From positions 1 through 57,534 of the forward strand of contig CAXGOB010000025.1 of NCBI GenBank assembly GCA_964011275.1: DNA of 57,534 bases. The letters are read 5' to 3'. Within the stretch, counting starts at the first letter, position 1; each line of letters opens with the position of its first letter. This document shows, one piece after another, positions 46,750-57,242 of this stretch. The notes beneath the pieces were generated by a model. That model made no database searches and had not been told where the DNA came from. It was given only the letters and a program-made list of their open reading frames with translations. The stretch is from UBA7328 sp002471345. Lineage in GTDB: Bacteria; Bacteroidota; Bacteroidia; Chitinophagales; Saprospiraceae. Position numbers and translations under genes: made by a program.

Positions 46750-47463
46750 CTACTCTATTTCCCAAATACTGTGAACATTTAGATCCATTTTGATCTCCTT
46801 CACATTTTCTATACTTCCTGCATTTTCATCCATTGCCATAGTACTAGAACGTGCCATACTTTTATGATAAACAACAGGTCTAGAATAACCGCCTTCATTA
46901 TAGGTAACAGATGAAATATCACCTAGTCTTTTCCCTAGAGCTGTACATATAATATTAGCTTTCTTTTTTGCTCTTATTACTGCATTAGTTAAAAGCTTTT
47001 CATTGGTAATTTCCAAAAGATCATCAGATATAGAGAATCCAACATTTAGATTAAGATCAGGGGAAACTTTTCCAAACCTTGCCAATACTTTATTGATTCT
47101 ACGGGTATCTAACACTGTTTTGGCTTCTATTCTTGAAGTAGCAATAAATCCATCGTCCATTCTTTTATCTCCTTTCCATCGATAATTTTTCTGAACATTA
47201 TATGTAGTAGTCTTGATCGCACTCTTCTTAACTTTCTCTTTTATCAGAAGGTCTATTGCCTTGTTAATTTCTTTATCCAATGCATCGTAAGCTTGTTCGA
47301 ATGAAGGTCTTTTTTGATTTATATTAATAGAATAAACAACCTCATCAGGACTTACTTCCATTGTAGCATTTGCTGTTACAGTTACAGTTTTATTCATGGT
47401 GTTGTTTTGAGCCATTAACGTTGTGTCAGAAATTAAGAGAAAAATAAAAAATAAGTGTTTCAT
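46750..47463 (-). CDS. SIMPL (DUF541) exported protein
   Basis: The ATG at 47463 opens a signal peptide (MKHLFFIFLLISDTTLMAQ); a longer frame to 47574 would add 37 residues and run into murB, so I reject it. The 237-residue protein has the SIMPL/BP26 pattern: TVTVTANATMEVSPDEVVYSI, then ATSRIEAKTVLDTRRI, AVIRAKKKANII and a short SRPVVYHKS-type loop. Function in the periplasm is not known. Convergent with mlaD (4-base gap). Confidence 0.88.
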   Translation of the reverse strand: MKHLFFIFLLISDTTLMAQNNTMNKTVTVTANATMEVSPDEVVYSININQKRPSFEQAYDALDKEINKAIDLLIKEKVKKSAIKTTTYNVQKNYRWKGDKRMDDGFIATSRIEAKTVLDTRRINKVLARFGKVSPDLNLNVGFSISDDLLEITNEKLLTNAVIRAKKKANIICTALGKRLGDISSVTYNEGGYSRPVVYHKSMARSSTMAMDENAGSIENVKEIKMDLNVHSIWEIE

Positions 47464-47536
47464 TCTGAATGTTTTCTTCAAAACGAAAGTGTCTAATTTA
47501 TAATTCTTATAAATGCCAATTTCACATTTATTTAAA

Positions 47537-48532
47537 TTACAAAATATTGACTTCAGGTTCGAGAACAACTCCATAAACTTTTGACACTGAATTAATTATA
47601 TCCTTATAGTATCGTTCAATTTGCCTTCCATATTGAGCCTCATAATTGCAAATAACAAGAGCATGGTCTTTATGGCAACCCACTCCATTCTTTATTTTTC
47701 CTTTCCATCCACATTGCTCAATGAGCCATCCTGCAGGTATTTTTTCCCATCCTTCTGCATAATTATATGATGGGATACCGGCATGCTTAGTCTTCAATCT
47801 TTCGTATTGCTTTTGCGGTATAATTGGGTTCTTAAAAAAACTGCCACAATTAGGAATCAGATCTGGATCTGGCAATTTGGTTTGCCTTATTTCTATAATT
47901 GCTTCAGATACATCAGAAATAGTAGGTGACGTTATCTTTTTAGCGCCAATAATCTCTGCGACTTTTCCATATTCAAGATTTAATGAATGATGTTGTGGCA
48001 GAGTTAATCTCAAATAGATATGTAATATAAAATATCTTCCTTTTTGAGCATTTTTAAAAACGCTATTTCTATACCCAAACTGACATTCGGAATTGTTAAA
48101 ATAGCATTTGGAACCTGTGTCCAAGTCTATGGCATCTAATCTTTCAAAAACATCTTTAATTTCAACCCCATATGCACCAATGTTTTGAATAGGAGCAGCA
48201 CCACATTTTCCAGGAATAAGACTCAAATTTTCTATTCCTCCTAAATCATTTTCAACAGCCCATAAAACCGCGTCATGCCAGTTTTCTCCACCTCCCAATT
48301 TCACAATAACAGATTCATCATCATGTCCAACTATCTCCTTCCCTTTAACTTCATTTATTAGAACAGGTGCAGTATGATCTTTTGTCAAAAGAATATTACT
48401 ACCTCCACCGATGACCAATGGAGCAGAAACAAAAGGTATGAGATCTAGAATATTTCTTTCAGAATGAATGAAGTGCAATTCTTCACAATAATGGTCTAAT
48501 CTGAAAGTATTGTATGGCTTAAGGCTGATCAC
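47537..48532 (-). CDS. murB: UDP-N-acetylenolpyruvoylglucosamine reductase MurB
   Basis: A 331-residue flavoprotein that reduces UDP-GlcNAc-enolpyruvate to UDP-MurNAc in the cytosol. The start is GTG at 48532; there is no in-frame ATG upstream after the ABC gene stop, and the encoded SLKPYNTF is the family's usual N-terminus. The FAD site is seen in PLVIGGGSNILLT and IQNIGAYGVEIKD. The active-site serine lies in NCGSFFKNP, and the terminal glutamate is in LEPEVNIL. E. coli-type (type I) length. It starts 11 bases after the ABC exporter gene and is probably on the same transcript. Confidence 0.95.
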   Translation of the reverse strand: MISLKPYNTFRLDHYCEELHFIHSERNILDLIPFVSAPLVIGGGSNILLTKDHTAPVLINEVKGKEIVGHDDESVIVKLGGGENWHDAVLWAVENDLGGIENLSLIPGKCGAAPIQNIGAYGVEIKDVFERLDAIDLDTGSKCYFNNSECQFGYRNSVFKNAQKGRYFILHIYLRLTLPQHHSLNLEYGKVAEIIGAKKITSPTISDVSEAIIEIRQTKLPDPDLIPNCGSFFKNPIIPQKQYERLKTKHAGIPSYNYAEGWEKIPAGWLIEQCGWKGKIKNGVGCHKDHALVICNYEAQYGRQIERYYKDIINSVSKVYGVVLEPEVNIL

Positions 48533-48543
48533 TCCATTCGGTT

Positions 48544-50325
48544 TTATACCATATCAAACTGCAACTTCGCCAATTTCCTATAGATGCCACCTTCTTTTTC
48601 AATAAGGCTCTCATGATCGCCTTCTTCTTTGATTTCTCCATGTTCCAATACATAGATACAATCCACATTTTTGATGGTAGCCAATCTGTGCGCAATAATA
48701 ATGGATGTTCTTCCCTCCATTAAGACATCCAATGCCTCCTGAACCAGTCGCTCTGATTCAGCATCTAATGAACTGGTTGCTTCATCAAGGATAAGAATAT
48801 TAGGGTCTTTTAAAATAGTCCGGGCTATAGCCACTCTTTGTTTTTGTCCTCCTGAAAGTTTAATGCCCCTCTCCCCTACTATGGTATCAAACCCTTTCGG
48901 AAAGGACTCTATAAATTCAAGACAATTAGACTTGTCAGCTGCTGCCTTTACCTCTTCTTCAGTTGCATCAGGGTTGCCATAAAGTATATTTTCTCTTATA
49001 GTTCCACCGAATAGGATTACTTCTTGGGGGACTATTCCTACACTAGATCTCAATTCACCTAAAGGATATGACTCTAAAGATTTACTATTTATAGATATGC
49101 TACCTTGTGAAGGTTCATAGAATCTCATTAACAATTTTACAAGAGTGGACTTTCCACTACCACTTTGCCCAACCAACGCTATCTTCTCACCTCTTTTCAC
49201 TTCAAATGTAACATCCTGAAGTACAGTAACTTCCGTTCTACTTGGGTAAGAAAAAGAAACATGATTAAAATGAATATCACCTGATATATTTCCGCCATCA
49301 CTTTTCACAGACATATCCAACTCTACTCCTCTCGACATGATTTCCTTTACTCTTTCTGTGGCTCCAATAGCACCAGCAATAGTCGTATATAAAGTTCCTA
49401 AACTTGCTATAGCACCACCTATCATCACCGTGTAAATCACAAATGATAATAGATTTCCAGAATCCATTTCTCCTCTTTGTACCATAAATGCTCCTTGCCA
49501 CAAAATGAAGAGAATACCACCAAACATAAGAAAGACCAAAAAGGCAAAAAACAAACCTCTCACCTTTGCAAAGTCAAGAGATATTTTCACCATTTTCTTT
49601 AATGATTCTTGATATCTGAGCGATTCATAAAGTTCATTAGTAAAAGACTTCACCACACTAAAGTTTTGGAAAGTCTCCTCTACTATTGTATTTGTATCAG
49701 CCAATTGATCCTGTCTCTTCTTCGAAAATCTTCTAATGTATCTACCGAAATAGATGGCTAAAACTACAACAACGGGAATGGTTAGTAACATGATCAAGAA
49801 TAGGTCTGGCATGAGGTAAGCTAATACACCTATTCCTACTATTAAAATCGTCCCTTGTCTCATAAATTCTGCCAAGGTCATAGAGAATACAGACTGCAAT
49901 TGCTCTACATCAGCGGTTATTCTGCTAGACAACTCTCCAATTCTTTGGCTTTCGAAAAAACCGACGGATTGAGAAATCAATTTATCATAGAGTCCTTTTC
50001 TTAGATCTGCCATTCCTCTTTCAGATACATTGGCAAAAAGAATAACAATGACAAATGAAATAACTGATCGTATAGCTAAGACAACAAATATTACAATCCC
50101 CAATTGGGTCAAGTCCAATCCATATTTTGAGTCTTTTCCGGTGGCTACATTCACCATTTCTCCCGCTAAATCAGGGATGACTAGAAATAGTAAACTTCCT
50201 ACACTGAGTATTACTAGTGCCGAAATGAAATACCATTTGTAAGGTTTTATAAACTGAAATACCCATAATAGGGATTTCCAATTTTTCTTTTCTCCTTTAT
50301 TTTCTGAATCTGATTTCACTCTCAT
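48544..50325 (-). CDS. ABC exporter, fused permease and ATPase (MsbA-like)
   Basis: A 593-residue half-transporter. About six membrane helices (residues 30-325) are followed by a nucleotide-binding domain with Walker A GQSGSGKST at 386-394, the signature LSGGQKQRVAIA and Walker B ILILDEATSSLD. It is a homodimeric exporter of the MsbA/LmrA type; lipid A-core is a plausible cargo because it sits with murB and near lptD, but the sequence does not prove it. It has its own -7 element upstream and leads the murB transcript. Confidence 0.9.
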   Translation of the reverse strand: MRVKSDSENKGEKKNWKSLLWVFQFIKPYKWYFISALVILSVGSLLFLVIPDLAGEMVNVATGKDSKYGLDLTQLGIVIFVVLAIRSVISFVIVILFANVSERGMADLRKGLYDKLISQSVGFFESQRIGELSSRITADVEQLQSVFSMTLAEFMRQGTILIVGIGVLAYLMPDLFLIMLLTIPVVVVLAIYFGRYIRRFSKKRQDQLADTNTIVEETFQNFSVVKSFTNELYESLRYQESLKKMVKISLDFAKVRGLFFAFLVFLMFGGILFILWQGAFMVQRGEMDSGNLLSFVIYTVMIGGAIASLGTLYTTIAGAIGATERVKEIMSRGVELDMSVKSDGGNISGDIHFNHVSFSYPSRTEVTVLQDVTFEVKRGEKIALVGQSGSGKSTLVKLLMRFYEPSQGSISINSKSLESYPLGELRSSVGIVPQEVILFGGTIRENILYGNPDATEEEVKAAADKSNCLEFIESFPKGFDTIVGERGIKLSGGQKQRVAIARTILKDPNILILDEATSSLDAESERLVQEALDVLMEGRTSIIIAHRLATIKNVDCIYVLEHGEIKEEGDHESLIEKEGGIYRKLAKLQFDMV

Positions 50326-50347
50326 TAATGTGATTAATAAATCGCTG

Positions 50348-50355
50348 CAAATATA
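50348..50355 (-). promoter_or_regulatory. Candidate -7 element of the ABC exporter operon
   Basis: TATATTTG on the minus strand is a full match to TAnnTTTG and lies 22 bases before the ATG. The 296-base divergent gap 50326-50621 also has to hold the HMG-CoA reductase promoter, for which I see no clear element. Confidence 0.4.
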
Positions 50356-50621
50356 GTTTAAGCTCGAACATGAGAATTTTCTATTTTACAGGTGATTTTC
50401 TTCAAGTCAAATGAATAAAAGTTAAACGTGAATCGTATGAATATCATTCCTGAAAGTCTTGAATTGATTATGTACGATTGTACCAATATTTAGAAACCTC
50501 ACTATGGAATAAAGAGAGGAGCTTTACAACACGCAAATCATTCTTGCAGAAACATCAACCGATCTTTTAAAAGAAAGGTTAGGGATATAAAATAAAAATA
50601 CCGAATAAAGCATTTCGATCA

Positions 50622-51785
50622 ATGAAAATACCACGAAATAAAATCAATAATTACGCCGACGACATCGTATCTGAAAGACAACGATTTCTCAATCAGCAAA
50701 CAAAAAAAGAAGCTTTTCACCTCCACAAATATTCTTTTAATCCAGAAGTTACTGAAGGAAATATTGAGAACTTCATTGGTGTTGCCCAAGTTCCAGTTGG
50801 GTTAGCAGGACCACTACTTGTGAATGGTGAGCATGCTAAAGGAGAATTTTTAATTCCAATGGCAACAACTGAAGGAACTCTAGTTGCTAGCTACAACAGA
50901 GGCATGAAATTGTGTTCTGCATTAGGTGGTGTAAAAACTACAGTCATAGAAGACAAGATGAATAGGGCTCCCATTTTTGTATTTAAAGATGCCCGTCGTG
51001 CTCGTGAATTTGGCAAGTGGGTAGATGATAATTACGCACAAATAAAAGAATTATCTGAAAGCACTTCTAGCATTGCCAAGTTGATAGATATAGAGCAGTA
51101 CACGGCCTCCAAGATGATATGGCTGCGATTTAACTTTCATACTGGTGATGCTGCAGGACAGAATATGGTCACGAGGGCCACGAGAGAGGCATGTAATTGG
51201 ATCTTAGCTCAAAAACCTAAATGTCTAGAAAAGTTCTCCTTAGCTGCCAATTTTGACACCGACAAGAAGCATTCATATATCAACTATATCAAAACTAGAG
51301 GGAAGAGGGTCGTAGCAGAGATTACTGTACCAAAGGACCTAATAAAAGAAACATTTAGAGTAGATGCTAAAACAATGGCTTATCAGAGAGGATTAAGCAC
51401 TACAGGTTCACTACTCAGCGGTTCTGTTAACAATGGAGCTCATTCAGCAAATGGAATTACGGCAATGTTTATAGCCTGTGGTCAGGATGTCGCCAATGTG
51501 GCAGAAAGTAGTGCTGCCATTATATATCCTGAAATTTTAGACAATGGTGACTACTACTTTTCTATTACTATACCTGCATTAATAGTTGCGACATATGGTG
51601 GTGGAACGTCACTTCCTACACAAAGAGAATGTCTTGAAATTATGGATTGTTATGGTAGTGGCAAAGTGAATAAATTTGCAGAAATTGTTGCCGCCACAGC
51701 ACTTTGTGGTGAACTCTCATTAAGTGGCGCTGTTCTTGCAGACGAATGGGTATCGAGTCATGAATCCCTTGGTAGAAACAGATAA
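50622..51785 (+). CDS. Hydroxymethylglutaryl-CoA reductase, class I-like
   Basis: A 387-residue soluble enzyme of the mevalonate pathway to isoprenoids. Motifs are ENFIGVAQVPVGLAGP near residue 49, the catalytic E84 in TTEGTLVAS, a D176-A-A-G-Q-N-M segment in place of the usual DAMGMNM, the catalytic lysine region TDKKHSYINY (214-219), D289 in GQDVAN, the NADPH-loop ATYGGGTSLPTQ, and the terminal catalytic H380 in SSH. The pattern is closer to class I (eukaryotic-type) than class II. There is no membrane anchor. It is followed after 3 bases by a GNAT gene. Confidence 0.92.
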   Translation: MKIPRNKINNYADDIVSERQRFLNQQTKKEAFHLHKYSFNPEVTEGNIENFIGVAQVPVGLAGPLLVNGEHAKGEFLIPMATTEGTLVASYNRGMKLCSALGGVKTTVIEDKMNRAPIFVFKDARRAREFGKWVDDNYAQIKELSESTSSIAKLIDIEQYTASKMIWLRFNFHTGDAAGQNMVTRATREACNWILAQKPKCLEKFSLAANFDTDKKHSYINYIKTRGKRVVAEITVPKDLIKETFRVDAKTMAYQRGLSTTGSLLSGSVNNGAHSANGITAMFIACGQDVANVAESSAAIIYPEILDNGDYYFSITIPALIVATYGGGTSLPTQRECLEIMDCYGSGKVNKFAEIVAATALCGELSLSGAVLADEWVSSHESLGRNR

Positions 51786-51788
51786 AAC

Positions 51789-52298
51789 ATGGTCATATCA
51801 GAAGTAAAAAAAACAGAACTGGAGCAAGCTTTTCATTTCGTGAGAAAGACTTTTATAGATAGCTATAGTATCCATAATACTCCTGAAAACATGCAAATTT
51901 ATCTTACTCAAAACCTTTCAGATGAGCAACTATCAAAAGAATACGATAGTCCCAATTGTCTTTTTTATAAAGGCATTAAAAATGAACAAATAGCTGGATA
52001 TCTAAAGCTGAATATCAATGATGCTCAAACGGACAAAGCCGACCTAAATGCCATCGAAATAGAAAGAATCTATGTGGATCAGACTTTTCATAAAATGGGA
52101 TTTGGGGCTCAATTAGTGTCTTACTCAAAAGAAATAGGGCGTAATCTTAGCAAATCATATGTATGGCTAGGCGTATGGAATAAAAATGAAAATGCTATAG
52201 GATTTTATAAAAAAATGGGTTTTGACACCTTTGACACCCACGATTTCAAACTAGGAGACGAACTTCAGACAGACCTCCTAATGAAGCTCGATCTTTAG
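51789..52298 (+). CDS. GNAT-family N-acetyltransferase
   Basis: A 169-residue GNAT. The acetyl-CoA-binding pattern is seen in ERIYVDQTFHKMGFGAQLVSYSKEIGR, followed by WLGVWNKNENAIGFYKKMGFDTF. The substrate is unknown. It begins 3 bases after the HMG-CoA reductase gene and is probably co-transcribed, which need not imply a shared pathway. Confidence 0.85.
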   Translation: MVISEVKKTELEQAFHFVRKTFIDSYSIHNTPENMQIYLTQNLSDEQLSKEYDSPNCLFYKGIKNEQIAGYLKLNINDAQTDKADLNAIEIERIYVDQTFHKMGFGAQLVSYSKEIGRNLSKSYVWLGVWNKNENAIGFYKKMGFDTFDTHDFKLGDELQTDLLMKLDL

Positions 52299-52355
52299 AA
52301 TCCTTTAATTGTTCAGATTAACCATAGCAAGTTACTTCTCCCTACGAAATGAACG

Positions 52356-55300
52356 CTAATTACTTTTACTATTATTCTTGAATGATTTATCTGGATATGG
52401 AGGTGGAGAAGGGACTTCTCTTGGGTCTTTTTCTATGAGACCTTTCAAGTGCTCTATTGCTTTGTCCAGCTGAGCATCTTTTCCATTAAAAGTAGCATGA
52501 GGTAAATTATCGATTTCAATATCAGGTTCAAAACCATGACCTTCTATTCTCCATTCACCATTTCCATAAACACCCATCATAGGTGCTCGGGCTATACCAT
52601 TGTCACTCAACCTATTAACTCCACTTAACCATATTTCCCCTCCCCATGTTCTGGTTCCAATAGTTACACCAAGACCCAATTCTCTGAATCCATCAGCGAA
52701 TGCCTCACCATCTGAATATGTATTTTCATTCACCAATACAACTATGTGTCCTCTGAATGCATATTGCATATTCCAATATGGTTTTCCAGATCTGGATTTC
52801 CAATACATCCAAGCCTTTCTCATCAGCTTCTCTAAGATAAAGCTGTCTATATTTCCTCCATTGTTATATCTCACATCTATGATCAAGCCTCTTCGATTAA
52901 AAACTGGATAAAACTCTCTATAAAAATCATTGATATTGTTTCCTCCCATTGCTCTGAGATGAAGGTATCCTATATCATTTTGAGACATTTCATCAACATA
53001 TGTACGGTTCCCATACTCCCAATCTTTATACCTCAAATTAAAATCACTTCCAATAGGCGTTACAATGATATCATGAAAAATATTACTTCTTTTAATTTTC
53101 AACCTTACTTGCTTACCTGCTTGATTCCGAATTAATGCTCCTATATCCGTTGCAGTCAAGGCCTTTATGCCATTCACTTCTGTGATTAGGTCCCCTTCCC
53201 TCACATTCAAATAAGGATCATCCAATGGAGATTTACTTTCTGGATAATCTGGGTCTGCTTTATAAATATATTCTATTCTAAATCCTCCATTCTCTTCATC
53301 TCTACTAAACATCCCACCCAAGTTTGCCACAGATATATTCTTATTATCATCTCTTATATCTCCACCTCTGACACTCGTATGAAGTGCCGATAACTCTCCG
53401 ACAAATCTCCCTATCAAATCTGAGAGCTCAGTCCGAGTGGTGACCCTATCTACAAGAGGTAGATATTTATCATGCATTGCCTTCCAATCTACTCCATGCA
53501 TATTTTTGTCATAGAAATAGTCTCTTTCCATTCTCCAAGCATCAGTAAATATTTGTTTCCAATCTTCCTTTGTATTTATAGAAAATTTCCACTCACTCAT
53601 ATCTATTTTACTCTCCTCAAGGTTCCCAATAGAGCTTGTACCCGCATTAGCCATATAAAAATTTCTCCCTTTTGATATGAGTAGATTTTTCCCATTTCCA
53701 GACAATTTGAATGATCGGATACCAGAAACCATATTTTTGATTTTAGGTTCTTTATTATCAATTTTTATATAGTTTAGATTGCTTTTAGCGCCCACTCCGG
53801 TTTCACCTGAAATTACGTATAGTGCTTTGTCATTAACGGCGAGGTTTCTATAGTTACCTGCTTTAATTGGTATCGCTTCTATTCTTTCTTTTATTCCATC
53901 TTGATCTATTCTGACAATTACAGAAGTGTCTTTGTTTTCTTTTGAGTCCTTAAAAAGTTCATCATTAGGCCTAAAAGGAGATCTTGTAGTTTTCTGTAGA
54001 TTAACATGATATATCTTTTCACTTGCATCAAAATATGGCTCGGGTTGTCTAGCACCCCATGGACTTCTCACTAATGTTGTGAAACTCCTGTCTGATAAGA
54101 AATAAATAAATTTCCCATCTGGACTCCAACTTGGATTGTAACTATTAGCTCTATCCGTTGTCAACTCAAAGCTTTCATTTGAAACGGTATTGTGAATTAT
54201 AATTTGAGCCATTGTATTATCAGCTCTCTGAACGAATGCCAACCATTTATTATCTGGAGACCAGGAAAAGTCCCAAATTCCTTCTTCATTAGTTGATACT
54301 TTAGTACTTACTCCCGTACTCACATTTAAAATGAACATATTATTCTCCAAATCATCATAAGCTATCCATTTCCCATCTCCAGAAGGTATTCCAGCATATC
54401 TTAGGACACTTCCATTCTCAGTGATATTTCGATGGTCTCCTAAACCATTCGCTGCCATGCTTACAAATTCAAATTCTCCAGATTCATCTGAAAGCGCAAT
54501 TACATCTTTGCTATCGTGAGAAAATGTAGCGTCCCGATACCTTACATTAGATTTTTTGGTAAATTCCACCAGACGACCATCATTCACTGGCTTGACAAAT
54601 ACCCTCCCTCTTGTTGTGATTACTATCTTTTCTCCCTTCTTATCAGTGTTAACTGAAGTGATATATTGAGATGGATTATCTTCCCATTTTTCTCTTAACT
54701 GATCTAAATCAGATCTAAGGGTAATTTCAATTTTATTTGAATTATCAGTTAAAACGTTGTATTTCCATAGATCAGCACCCATTTGATACACTATGTTACC
54801 ATCAGAGATATTAGCATATCTGATATCAAATTCAGCATGTTCTGTATGCTGAATCAAGTCATTTCCATCGGTATCGACTGACCATATATTCATCATGCCA
54901 TCTCTGTCAGAGATAAAATATACTCTATTATCATAAAACATAGGATGGTGGCTTTCACCTGCATAGTTTTTTGTAAGTTTTATAGCTTCTTCACTTCCTT
55001 CGGTATATTTCCAAACCTGTCTTGTAGTTCCACCTTTATATCTTTTAGTCACATTTCCATGATAGGCAGGGCGCACAAAATATACCGTGTTTCCATCTTC
55101 ATCAAAACTCGCTTCACTTGCTTGGTCCAAAGGAATAAAGCTTTTAACTTTAGAATTCACATCGATTTTCACCAGTCTATAATCAGGTTTTTTATTGTAT
55201 GCTCTTGTTGCATAAACAATAGATCCATCCTTAGTCCAGGCATTGGCATATGATGCATCTCTTTCATAAGTCCATCGAGTAGTCTCTCCTCCATTTATTG

Positions 55301-55589
55301 GCATAGTAAACAACTCAATAGGGCCTTCATAACTAGCAGAGAAAAGAATAGATTGACCATCTGGAGAAAATTTCGGAAATCTTTCATCCTCATCATGAGT
55401 AGTCAATCTTTGAGCTAGACCGCCCTTAAGAGAAACGGTCCAGATATCTCCTTCTGCGCAAAAAGCAATCTTGTCGTTATGGACATCTGGATATTGATAA
55501 TACCCATCAAACCCTTGAGAAAATAAAAAATCGCAACTCAAAAAGGACAATAGGCAAAAAGCTAACAAATTAAAATTGATAGTATACAT
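52356..55589 (-). CDS. Tricorn-like protease, S41
   Basis: A 1077-residue exported protein with N-terminal signal (MYTINFNLLAFCLLSFLSC). About 640 residues of WD40-like PD40 beta-propeller repeats follow (FPKFSPDGQSILFSAS, then PSWSPDGKFIYFLSD). A helical C1 domain comes next (about 675-760), a PDZ domain (about 800-870, YLNVREGDLITEVNGIKAL) and an S41 C2 core (about 880-1050). The nucleophile serine lies in NTYSDGEAFADG. Tricorn-type enzymes degrade peptides released by other proteases; the exported form suggests work outside the cytoplasm. Alone on its strand. Confidence 0.92.
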   Translation of the reverse strand: MYTINFNLLAFCLLSFLSCDFLFSQGFDGYYQYPDVHNDKIAFCAEGDIWTVSLKGGLAQRLTTHDEDERFPKFSPDGQSILFSASYEGPIELFTMPINGGETTRWTYERDASYANAWTKDGSIVYATRAYNKKPDYRLVKIDVNSKVKSFIPLDQASEASFDEDGNTVYFVRPAYHGNVTKRYKGGTTRQVWKYTEGSEEAIKLTKNYAGESHHPMFYDNRVYFISDRDGMMNIWSVDTDGNDLIQHTEHAEFDIRYANISDGNIVYQMGADLWKYNVLTDNSNKIEITLRSDLDQLREKWEDNPSQYITSVNTDKKGEKIVITTRGRVFVKPVNDGRLVEFTKKSNVRYRDATFSHDSKDVIALSDESGEFEFVSMAANGLGDHRNITENGSVLRYAGIPSGDGKWIAYDDLENNMFILNVSTGVSTKVSTNEEGIWDFSWSPDNKWLAFVQRADNTMAQIIIHNTVSNESFELTTDRANSYNPSWSPDGKFIYFLSDRSFTTLVRSPWGARQPEPYFDASEKIYHVNLQKTTRSPFRPNDELFKDSKENKDTSVIVRIDQDGIKERIEAIPIKAGNYRNLAVNDKALYVISGETGVGAKSNLNYIKIDNKEPKIKNMVSGIRSFKLSGNGKNLLISKGRNFYMANAGTSSIGNLEESKIDMSEWKFSINTKEDWKQIFTDAWRMERDYFYDKNMHGVDWKAMHDKYLPLVDRVTTRTELSDLIGRFVGELSALHTSVRGGDIRDDNKNISVANLGGMFSRDEENGGFRIEYIYKADPDYPESKSPLDDPYLNVREGDLITEVNGIKALTATDIGALIRNQAGKQVRLKIKRSNIFHDIIVTPIGSDFNLRYKDWEYGNRTYVDEMSQNDIGYLHLRAMGGNNINDFYREFYPVFNRRGLIIDVRYNNGGNIDSFILEKLMRKAWMYWKSRSGKPYWNMQYAFRGHIVVLVNENTYSDGEAFADGFRELGLGVTIGTRTWGGEIWLSGVNRLSDNGIARAPMMGVYGNGEWRIEGHGFEPDIEIDNLPHATFNGKDAQLDKAIEHLKGLIEKDPREVPSPPPYPDKSFKNNSKSN

Positions 55590-55729
55590 TTCATGATTTT
55601 AAGCTCATGAAGTTACTATTCTAATTGATTATTTCACGACTGATAATGGACATTTTCTAATCACCATCATTCTAATACTGACCACTGTTTAAACATCTAT
55701 TTTCGAAAGAGATAAAAATTCCTTTTGTA

Positions 55730-57082
55730 CTACTTTTTTGTCACATTCATCATAATGCCATTTCGGGGTCTTAGGGTCACCAATGGCTCCATTTCTATTT
55801 TTTGATTTGGAATCAACTCAAAATCAAATCTTTTATATAAATGGTAGATAATCAACTGCATCTCTACGAGTGCAAACTGCTGACCAATACACAATCTAGG
55901 GCCTCCACCAAATGGAAAATAAGAGTAAGATTCTTTTTTGGATATGTTCTCCTTTTTGAATCTTTCAGGTCTAAAAATTTGAGGTTCACTCCATTTCCTT
56001 TGGTCTTGGTGTGTTCCATAAATATATGGGGCAATTATGTCCCCTTTTTCAATTTTAGTTCCTTCATACTCATCTTTATCAAGAGCGACTCTATCTGTGA
56101 TCCAGGCTGGAGGGTAGATTCTCATTGATTCTGAAATTCCTCGAGAGATATACTGCATTTTCATTACTGAATCTATAGTCAAATCTAGATCATCCATAGA
56201 ATCAATCTCTTTTTGAATATTGGCTTTTTCTATTGGATTCTGATCCAACAAATAATGCATCCAAGACATAGCATTTGCGGAGGTTTCATGACCCGCAACA
56301 AAAAGCACTAATGACTCTTCCAATACTTGTTGGTCAGACATCGCTTCTCCGTTATCTTCATATCTCACCTCTAAGAGCATATCCAAAAGGTCATCCGGTT
56401 TTTCTTGGTTTCTTTTTCTCTCTTCTACAATATTCATTAACATCTGTTGAGTATCAGCTGCTAGTTTTATTGATGCTTTGTTATAACCAGTTAAAGATCT
56501 CCACCAATTTAAAAATGGCATTCTTATATGCTTTACAATAGCATGTTGCAGCCTTGTTATACTTTCACCTAAATACTCTGTATTACTCCGATCAATGCCA
56601 GTACTAAAAAGACTTTTGGCTACAACATGAAGAGTAATTTTAGTCATCTCTTCTGTCATATTCACAACTGGTTCTGAATCTATCTGGATCTCAAACTCAT
56701 CACAGTATTCCTCTATCGCCTTATTCATTATGGCTACCAGTGCATTCAGTTTTTTCTTATGGAATCCAGGTTGAATCACTCTTCTTTGTCTTAACCAATA
56801 AGATCCATTAGTAGTCAATAAACCTTTCCCAATGTATTTTGCAAGTACATCAGTTTGCATTTCAGACTTTTCATAATTGGTGTGATTTTTTTGCATAACA
56901 TGTTTAATCAAACCTGGATCACGAGTTATTATAGTTTTATTCTTTCCTCCTGGATATGTGATATAAGAATCCCCAAGCTCCGAGATAGCTTTATCTATCA
57001 TTGGGATAGGATTCTTCATAAAAGCTCGAAGGTTTATGAAAATCTTCCATCTAGGCATGACAGGTAACTGCTCTTTTGACAT
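55730..57082 (-). CDS. Cytochrome P450
   Basis: A 450-residue soluble P450. The heme-thiolate ligand is C398 in FPFGGGPRLCIGQ. The I-helix oxygen-binding motif is AGHET at 263-267, the K-helix ExxR is E318-R321, and an RPERF segment lies at about 371-375. No N-terminal membrane anchor. No redox partner (ferredoxin or reductase) is encoded nearby. The substrate is unknown; terpenoid or fatty-acid hydroxylation would fit many such P450s, but that is a guess. Confidence 0.92.
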   Translation of the reverse strand: MSKEQLPVMPRWKIFINLRAFMKNPIPMIDKAISELGDSYITYPGGKNKTIITRDPGLIKHVMQKNHTNYEKSEMQTDVLAKYIGKGLLTTNGSYWLRQRRVIQPGFHKKKLNALVAIMNKAIEEYCDEFEIQIDSEPVVNMTEEMTKITLHVVAKSLFSTGIDRSNTEYLGESITRLQHAIVKHIRMPFLNWWRSLTGYNKASIKLAADTQQMLMNIVEERKRNQEKPDDLLDMLLEVRYEDNGEAMSDQQVLEESLVLFVAGHETSANAMSWMHYLLDQNPIEKANIQKEIDSMDDLDLTIDSVMKMQYISRGISESMRIYPPAWITDRVALDKDEYEGTKIEKGDIIAPYIYGTHQDQRKWSEPQIFRPERFKKENISKKESYSYFPFGGGPRLCIGQQFALVEMQLIIYHLYKRFDFELIPNQKIEMEPLVTLRPRNGIMMNVTKK

Positions 57083-57242
57083 TGCTCCAATTTAGATTAT
57101 CTGAAGTTAGGGCCGAGGAAATACAAATTCATTAAACCTATTATGAAATGGTTTTTTAGAATGAATTCAAACTGCGCATGAGCTTGTAAATGAAGAGATG
57201 ATTTTTTTATTTTGTCGAACGTTTGAGTATTATTGAAAAAAA

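Noticed and set aside
47464..47574. Longer start for the SIMPL gene
   Set aside because: It would overlap murB and place a charged leader before the signal peptide.
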